From: a virus
Virus record (IMG/VR): IMGVR_UViG_3300031715_000001
Location: 42,689-106,688 of that record
Direction: 5' to 3' (one strand)
DNA length: 64,000 bases
The translations under genes and the position numbers were made by a program. A model generated the notes under the pieces. The model searched no databases. It was not told the origin of the DNA and saw nothing but the letters and a program-made list of their open reading frames with translations. Positions 60,225-64,000 of the stretch are shown here, one piece after another (the stretch's first letter is position 1; every line of letters starts with the position of its first letter).

Positions 60225-61194
60225 GCAACAGCCCTACCTCGCGCCTGCGGAATCCCTCGACCGGCTTGGGCTGCATTTCCATGCCCCGCAGCCGTTGAAG
60301 TACCTGCTCGTAATCCTGCTCCAGGCAGACCACCGCGACCACCAGCTCGCGCAGATGTGCAATGCTCAATCCCTCGGTCTCATCGCACCACCGTTCCAGC
60401 GGGACCTTCGCCCCGGCGCACGCTTTTCTGAGATAAACCATTCGCGCCGCGGCCGATGGCATACCGATCTTTACCCGCTCGTCGAATCGCGACGGCCGGT
60501 TGATCAGCCTGGCGCCCAGCCGCTCCGGATAATTGGTCGTAGCGACATAGACCACGTTGTCGGTCTGGTGCTCGCCATCGAGCATCGCCAGGATGGAGTG
60601 CTCGCCGTAAGAGGCGATCGTTTCATCCACGTCCTCCAGCACCACGATCAGCGGTCTTTCCGGTTCAATCCTTCGCAGAAAGACCAGCGCCGCCACGGTC
60701 ATGCGTGGATCGGAAGAGACGATCACCACGCCGTCATACTGGCGGATGATCTCCTGCACCAACAATTGCGCCGTTACCGTCTTGCCGCCGCCCGGGGGAC
60801 CCCACAGCAGTACACCGCGTTTGTAAATCAGCCCGTGCTTTTGATAGAGATCCTTGGCGCGCCAAAATTTCCGGATACCGGCCAATACCCTCAGGTGCGA
60901 TGCCTCCGGAAGCTCGACGATCTCATCGGAGAGGATAACCATCCTCTGCAGGAAGAGACCATTATCATCCTGTCCCACGCAGTATGCGCCGGCGTTCAGC
61001 CGCTCCAGGGTACGTGAGCCGGGGCGAAACCGATTATTGGGGAGGACCTGCCAAAGCGCGTAGTCGACGTCGGTTCGAGAATTCGGACTGGGCGAACTCG
61101 GCTGGGCGCACTCCGCATTGTTGGCGCGCTCACGAAGGAACGGCGCTGGAGGCTCGCTAGCCAGCAACTCGCCCAGTTCCTGTTCTTCGGTCAC
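60217..61194 (-). CDS. AAA+ ATPase next to terminase
   Basis: The product has 325 residues (GTG start). Walker A GPPGGGKT (132-139), Walker B IVVLEDVDE (183-191), sensor-1 ATTNYPE (219-224) and the arginine-finger motif RPSRFDER (233-240) place it in the classical AAA group (FtsH/Cdc48-like core) without a protease. The N-terminal 90 residues are unique. A role as a remodelling or packaging motor is inferred from its place between the terminase subunits. The C-terminus (VLQRLRGMEMQPKPVEG) shares a motif with the next gene. Confidence 0.7.
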   Translation of the reverse strand: MTEEQELGELLASEPPAPFLRERANNAECAQPSSPSPNSRTDVDYALWQVLPNNRFRPGSRTLERLNAGAYCVGQDDNGLFLQRMVILSDEIVELPEASHLRVLAGIRKFWRAKDLYQKHGLIYKRGVLLWGPPGGGKTVTAQLLVQEIIRQYDGVVIVSSDPRMTVAALVFLRRIEPERPLIVVLEDVDETIASYGEHSILAMLDGEHQTDNVVYVATTNYPERLGARLINRPSRFDERVKIGMPSAAARMVYLRKACAGAKVPLERWCDETEGLSIAHLRELVVAVVCLEQDYEQVLQRLRGMEMQPKPVEGFRRREVGLLHA

Positions 61195-61202
61195 GCTTCA
61201 GT

Positions 61203-61772
61203 CTACTTCTTTCGCTCAGGCTCGGCAGGCTGCACTTCCGCCGCGGGTAATTGTGCCGCTTCCTTCTGCATCTGTATGCTCTCGGCAGCCTGTATTCCTT
61301 TGCGCAGCCATTCGAGGAGGTCCCGTACTTGCCCCTCGGTCAGATTGTCGAGATCTCCCTCGAGCGGCGCTACTCTCTGGCGGTTGAAATGGTCTGGGTC
61401 CCCGGCTTCGAGGAACTTGATCATCAGGTGATCGGAGTAGATGCGCTCGTAGACCAACTGGCCCTGGTGTCTGACCGGTTTGCCCTTGTAGAGCAGCAGC
61501 TTGAGCACGCCGTCGTGTGCCCTCCGGACAGCTTCGTCCTTCATGCTCTGCAGCCACCGCTTCTCAGCCGCCTTGAACCGTACCGGATACGTCGGGTCTT
61601 CGTCGAGCCACCGGTAATGCTCCGAGCGCGCTACCTTGGCCCAGCGGGAGGCGTCGAGCACCCGCCCGCACTCCGCGACACATGCCAGAAAGCGTTCCTG
61701 GGACGCCAGGTTGAACCTCGCGCGCGCGTAAGCGTGTCCGATGGTGTCTGATGGGGGGCCCGAAACGGCCAT
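61203..61772 (-). CDS. Probable terminase small subunit
   Basis: The start at MAVSGPPSD (ribosome site taGGAcccgttATG) gives 189 residues. The helical N-terminus (RFLACVAECGRVLDASRWAKV) is followed by a helix-turn-helix-like region. KFLEAGDPDHFNRQRVAPLE is typical of small-subunit or phBC6A51-like DNA-binding proteins. The C-terminal tail is acidic/Ala-rich, ending in lysines. Position just ahead of the AAA+ and large terminase genes supports a role in DNA recognition. Confidence 0.6.
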   Translation of the reverse strand: MAVSGPPSDTIGHAYARARFNLASQERFLACVAECGRVLDASRWAKVARSEHYRWLDEDPTYPVRFKAAEKRWLQSMKDEAVRRAHDGVLKLLLYKGKPVRHQGQLVYERIYSDHLMIKFLEAGDPDHFNRQRVAPLEGDLDNLTEGQVRDLLEWLRKGIQAAESIQMQKEAAQLPAAEVQPAEPERKK

Positions 61773-61780
61773 AACGGGTC

Positions 61781-61978
61781 CTAGTTCGGTACGCACTGCC
61801 AGGTGTATTTGCAGTTGCGGCCATTCTCGTCGCAAGTGCAGACTGGCGCCATTCGAGCGCATCCGGGCGGGGGTGGGGGCGGTGGAGGTGGAGCGCCACA
61901 GCCCTGTCCGTTCGCAGTACTGGTTTGCATCGTCATCAGCAGGATTGCAGTTAGGACTAATAACAGTGTGGACTTCAT
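61781..61978 (-). CDS. Small secreted Pro/Cys-rich protein
   Basis: The product has 65 residues. A Sec leader (MKSTLLLVLTAILLMTMQTS) is followed by a polyproline run (PPPPPPPPP) and a Cys-rich end (CTCDENGRNCKYTWQC). The start overlaps the preceding stop by ATGA, and it ends eight bases before the small terminase. Possibly a periplasmic or cell-surface peptide; no family recognised. Confidence 0.5.
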   Translation of the reverse strand: MKSTLLLVLTAILLMTMQTSTANGQGCGAPPPPPPPPPGCARMAPVCTCDENGRNCKYTWQCVPN

Positions 61979-62163
61979 GCGGCTCGCTTCTTTCTAGCTT
62001 TACGTCTAGCCTTGGCCAGGCGCTGGCCGATCGCGGCGCGGTCCTTGTCGCTCATTTGCGCATATTTGGCTTCGTTCAGCTTGCGAGCAATTTCAGATCG
62101 CTCATCAGGTGAAGTCTTACTCCAACGCTTTTTTGCCAGTTCGGATGCCGCCGCGTCCGTCAT
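61975..62163 (-). CDS. Small basic protein opening the late operon
   Basis: The product has 62 residues, helical and very basic at the end (RLAKARRKARKKRAA). The middle (SELAKKRWSKTSPDERSEIARKL) looks like a small DNA-binding helix pair. It is the first leftward gene after the divergent promoter region, so it could be a regulator of the late operon. ATGA-coupled to the next gene. No family recognised. Confidence 0.5.
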   Translation of the reverse strand: MTDAAASELAKKRWSKTSPDERSEIARKLNEAKYAQMSDKDRAAIGQRLAKARRKARKKRAA

Positions 62164-62183
62164 CCCCTACAGTCTACACCATT

Positions 62184-62201
62184 ATGTCCGTCCGCACGCG
62201 C
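62184..62201. promoter_or_regulatory. Operator-like half-site near the leftward start
   Basis: ATGTCCGTCCGCACGCG matches the left half of the operator in the early promoter (ATGTCCCTACGCACG) in 13 of 15 bases. On the minus strand the same spot contains CATAAT, a plausible -10 for the leftward late transcript, though no convincing -35 is seen. The regulator that would bind is not identified. Confidence 0.4.
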
Positions 62202-62202
62202 A

Positions 62203-62274
62203 AATAACCGGAACGTCGGGGGATGGGGAACTTTTCAAAGCGCCCGTGCTACAGGAGGGCGCGAAACGGGAGAA
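62203..62274 (+). repeat. Hairpin repeat with Box A in the divergent promoter region
   Basis: Box A AATAACCGGAACGTCGGGGG, stem GCGCCC (62240-62245) with GGGCGC (62257-62262), loop GTGCTACAGGA-type, tail GAAACGG. It stands between the leftward start and the early promoter. Confidence 0.8.
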
Positions 62275-62289
62275 TAGTCAGATTCGGGC

Positions 62290-62319
62290 TTGACATGTCC
62301 CTACGCACGGACATACAAT
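62290..62319 (+). promoter_or_regulatory. Early rightward promoter with internal operator
   Basis: TTGACA (62290-62295), an 18-base spacer and TACAAT (62314-62319) form a good sigma70-type promoter for the rightward early module. The spacer holds an inverted repeat ATGTCC-8 bases-GGACAT (62295-62314), well placed to block RNA polymerase. A related half-site (ATGTCCGTCCGCACG) lies at 62184-62198 near the leftward start, so one repressor might control both directions. Confidence 0.75.
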
Positions 62320-62377
62320 CGGGTTGTAACTAAACTGCCCGCGCCGAGGCACGAAACCGGCGAAGGAGAAATACGAA

Positions 62378-62785
62378 ATGAATCATTTACAACGAGAGGA
62401 ACGCGACATGGCCACACAAAACGGCTTCCGCGGCTTCCTCGATCAGAACATCCGTTACCGGGATGACGTTCCCTTGAAGCCCGTCGCCCGCGTCGAACAA
62501 CCGGAGCCACTGCCGCCATTCTCGGCCATGGTCGAACAGGCCTGCGAAGACTGCCGGGGAACCGGACAAGATGCCGGCGCACTCGATGACGATTACGATC
62601 CCTGCTCAGCCTGCAATGGATCGGGGAAAGAACTCGTACTCCGCAAATATCTGGCCGAGGCCTTTGCCATCGCGGCCGGCCAGTCGTCGAGGCAACCAGA
62701 GAAAGCCCACATCGTGGCGTTGACTCAGTATGCGCGGGAAACCGTCAGCGCGTTATTCGCGGGCCAGACCAAAGAGGCCGCATGA
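62378..62785 (+). CDS. Zinc-finger protein of the early module (DnaJ-like CxxCxGxG)
   Basis: The product has 135 residues. The start at MNHLQREERD has the best ribosome site (gcGAAGGAGaaatacgaaATG); MATQNG ten codons in is a weaker option. The centre has CEDCRGTGQDAG and CSACNGSGKE, a paired CxxCxGxG zinc motif, as in DnaJ-type central domains. The rest is helical. It opens the rightward early genes under the promoter at 62290 and overlaps the next gene by ATGA. Function unknown. Confidence 0.6.
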   Translation: MNHLQREERDMATQNGFRGFLDQNIRYRDDVPLKPVARVEQPEPLPPFSAMVEQACEDCRGTGQDAGALDDDYDPCSACNGSGKELVLRKYLAEAFAIAAGQSSRQPEKAHIVALTQYARETVSALFAGQTKEAA

Positions 62786-63816
62786 CTAACCAAAACCCGC
62801 TAACTCTCCCAGGGCAGCCGAGTGAACCCGCTAAGATAAACCCGGCTGCCGGATCACCCGTTCAGGTGAACGTCCATTCGAATGGTACTACGGCGATTCG
62901 TAAACCCGCCACCACGGCCTTTCAATTCCATAAGGCCGTCAAACAGAATGCCAAATGCCGTCTAGCAATCTCAGGACCCTCGGGCGCCGGCAAGACTTAT
63001 ACGCTGCTGAAAATAGCCACCGAGCTGGGCGGCCGTATTGCGGTGGTCGACACCGAACACGGCAGCGCATCCAAATACGCCGATACTTTCCAGTTCGACG
63101 TATTAGAGCTCGATAGCTTCGACCCGGACTCTATCCCGGAACTGATCAAGAGCGCGGCCGAGGCTGGTTACGCGGTGCTAATCTTCGATTCGCTTTCCCA
63201 TTTCTGGACCGGCAAGGGCGGCGAACTCGATCAGGTCGACAATATCACCGCACGATCGAGGAGCGGCAATAGCTTTGCCGCCTGGCGCGAAGTATCACCC
63301 AAGCACAATCGCATGGTGGACGCCATGATCTCAGCTCCCATTCACATTCTGGTCAGCCTGCGCGTAAAGACCGAGTGGGTCATGGAGACCAACCGGGACG
63401 GCAAGATGGTTCCGCGCAAGATCGGCTTGCAGCCAGTGATGCGGGACGGCATTGAATATGAATTCGACGTGTGCGGCGACATGGACCAGGAAAACAAACT
63501 GGTCATCAGCAAGAGCCGCTGCCCCACACTCAACGCCCAGGTCTTTTCTAAGCCGGGCGCGGAAGTAGCCAGGATGCTGAAGGACTGGCTAGGCGTTTCT
63601 TCGGCCGAGCCGGCCGTGAATTCGCAGTCCGAAAAGCCCTGGAAAACCGTGCGCGAAATGAAACACGCCTTCGCCCTCGTCCGGGAACAGATCGGCGAGG
63701 TCGTCTTTCTGGGCGAACTCGAAAAGGCCGGCGTAAAGGATTGCGGCCAGTTCCGGACTTCTGATCAAGCGCTGGCTTGCTACGCCTCGCTCATCTCCAA
63801 ACGGGAGGTGGCCTAA
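62782..63816 (+). CDS. RecA-fold ATPase, AAA_24/Sak4-like
   Basis: The product has 344 residues. Walker A SGPSGAGKT (64-72), DTEHGSASKYAD after it and Walker B VLIFDSLSHFW (132-142) match the AAA_24 group of phage single-strand annealing or recombination ATPases (Sak4-like). The last 70 residues are a basic helical tail (ARMLKDWLGVSS). It likely works in replication or recombination with the two neighbouring genes. The N-terminal about 45 residues are low complexity. Confidence 0.75.
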   Translation: MTNQNPLTLPGQPSEPAKINPAAGSPVQVNVHSNGTTAIRKPATTAFQFHKAVKQNAKCRLAISGPSGAGKTYTLLKIATELGGRIAVVDTEHGSASKYADTFQFDVLELDSFDPDSIPELIKSAAEAGYAVLIFDSLSHFWTGKGGELDQVDNITARSRSGNSFAAWREVSPKHNRMVDAMISAPIHILVSLRVKTEWVMETNRDGKMVPRKIGLQPVMRDGIEYEFDVCGDMDQENKLVISKSRCPTLNAQVFSKPGAEVARMLKDWLGVSSAEPAVNSQSEKPWKTVREMKHAFALVREQIGEVVFLGELEKAGVKDCGQFRTSDQALACYASLISKREVA

Positions 63817-63819
63817 AAT

Positions 63820-64000
63820 ATGTGCGCACTCACCATACTCGCCGCTCCCGTATCTTCCGCCACTCCGCTCTACGCAATCGAAGAGTATCTGGCGGCCATG
63901 GTCGATACCGCCGATCTGGTTTCAGACGAGGAACAAAAGGAGTTCCTCGTTGAATTCCAGCAAGCACTGACAGTGGCGGTCGACAAGCTCGATCGCGTCG
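63820..64000 (+). CDS. Partial gene, Gp157-like host-nuclease-inhibitor region
   Basis: The first 60 codons are visible before the window ends. After a hydrophobic start (CALTILAAPVSSATP) comes LYAIEEYLAAMVDTADLVSD and FLVEFQQALTVAVDKLDRV, a helical pattern close to siphovirus Gp157 proteins that often sit beside phage recombinases. The ATG follows the previous stop by three bases. The 3' end is missing, so the call is tentative. Confidence 0.45.
   Translation, partial: MCALTILAAPVSSATPLYAIEEYLAAMVDTADLVSDEEQKEFLVEFQQALTVAVDKLDRV

Noticed and set aside
60061-61017. Long plus-strand reading frame opposite the AAA+ gene
   Set aside because: No protein-like features and exactly opposite a well-supported AAA+ gene; treated as a shadow.
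19034-62274. Hairpin repeats as integron attC sites
   Set aside because: CCCCAAC and GTTGGGG resemble RYYYAAC/GTTRRRY only partly, the terminal base is wrong, no integrase gene is present, and cassettes carry repeats on both sides in inverted, not direct, order.
19034-62274. Hairpin repeats as intrinsic terminators
   Set aside because: The stems are followed by GAGACGGAA-type sequence rather than a U-tract, and copies stand both before and after genes.
19034-62274. CRISPR array
   Set aside because: Repeat copies are hundreds to thousands of bases apart, alternate in orientation and have no regular spacers or cas genes.
1-64000. Proof that the window is an integrated prophage
   Set aside because: No integrase, attachment duplication or clear host housekeeping gene is seen; the left-edge PEP-CTERM-like gene alone is not enough.

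Overview
The window looks like about 64 kb of a short-tailed (P22-like podovirus) phage genome or prophage. A leftward (minus strand) late operon from about 62.2 kb to 2.0 kb carries, in transcription order, a small basic protein, a small secreted protein, a terminase small-subunit candidate, an AAA+ ATPase, terminase large subunit, portal, a block of small accessory genes, scaffold, P22-type coat protein, two gp4-like tail adaptors, a gp10-like tail hub, GNAT/gp14-like proteins, two internal virion proteins, a 3151-residue polyvalent protein that is probably ejected, and a series of very large tail-fibre/tailspike genes. A rightward early module starts at about 62.3 kb behind a good sigma70-type promoter with an operator-like inverted repeat (CxxCxGxG zinc protein, RecA-fold AAA_24 ATPase, Gp157-like partial gene). 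The left edge has four small rightward genes of secreted or membrane proteins, one with a PEP-CTERM-like tail. That tail, the Sec-type leaders and the codon style suggest a Gram-negative soil host, perhaps Acidobacteriota; this is inference only. No integrase, attachment site, tRNA, CRISPR array or reverse transcriptase was seen.

The backbone is interrupted at gene junctions by small accessory cassettes, often on the opposite strand. About two dozen copies of a short hairpin repeat mark their edges. The stem sequence changes from copy to copy but stays complementary (at least seven stem versions), and the loop keeps a CAGG-like core. Wherever a cassette has a copy on both sides, the left copy reads on the minus strand and the right copy on the plus strand, so the pair always points outward. 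One pair (58.14-58.26 kb) is back to back with nothing between. A long-loop version occurs twice with nearly identical inserts 18.8 kb apart, and once as a half copy. The repeats often supply the stop codon or a short C-terminal tail of the neighbouring gene. I regard this hairpin-bounded cassette system as the main undescribed feature.

Other notable points: a perfect 95-bp duplication copied from a structural gene into a divergent plus-strand gene, where it is read on the other strand, keeps frame and is flanked by a 14-bp direct repeat; a cassette gene resembling Acb2-type cyclic-nucleotide sponges, plus a 2H phosphoesterase domain inside the polyvalent protein, which together hint at counter-defence against CBASS-like immunity; Sec signal peptides on most tail-fibre genes and several other late genes; two free-standing endonuclease VII-type HNH genes against the direction of the late operon, one of which sits on the 5' end of a tail-fibre gene that lacks a clear start codon; and a strong intrinsic terminator downstream of the coat-protein region.
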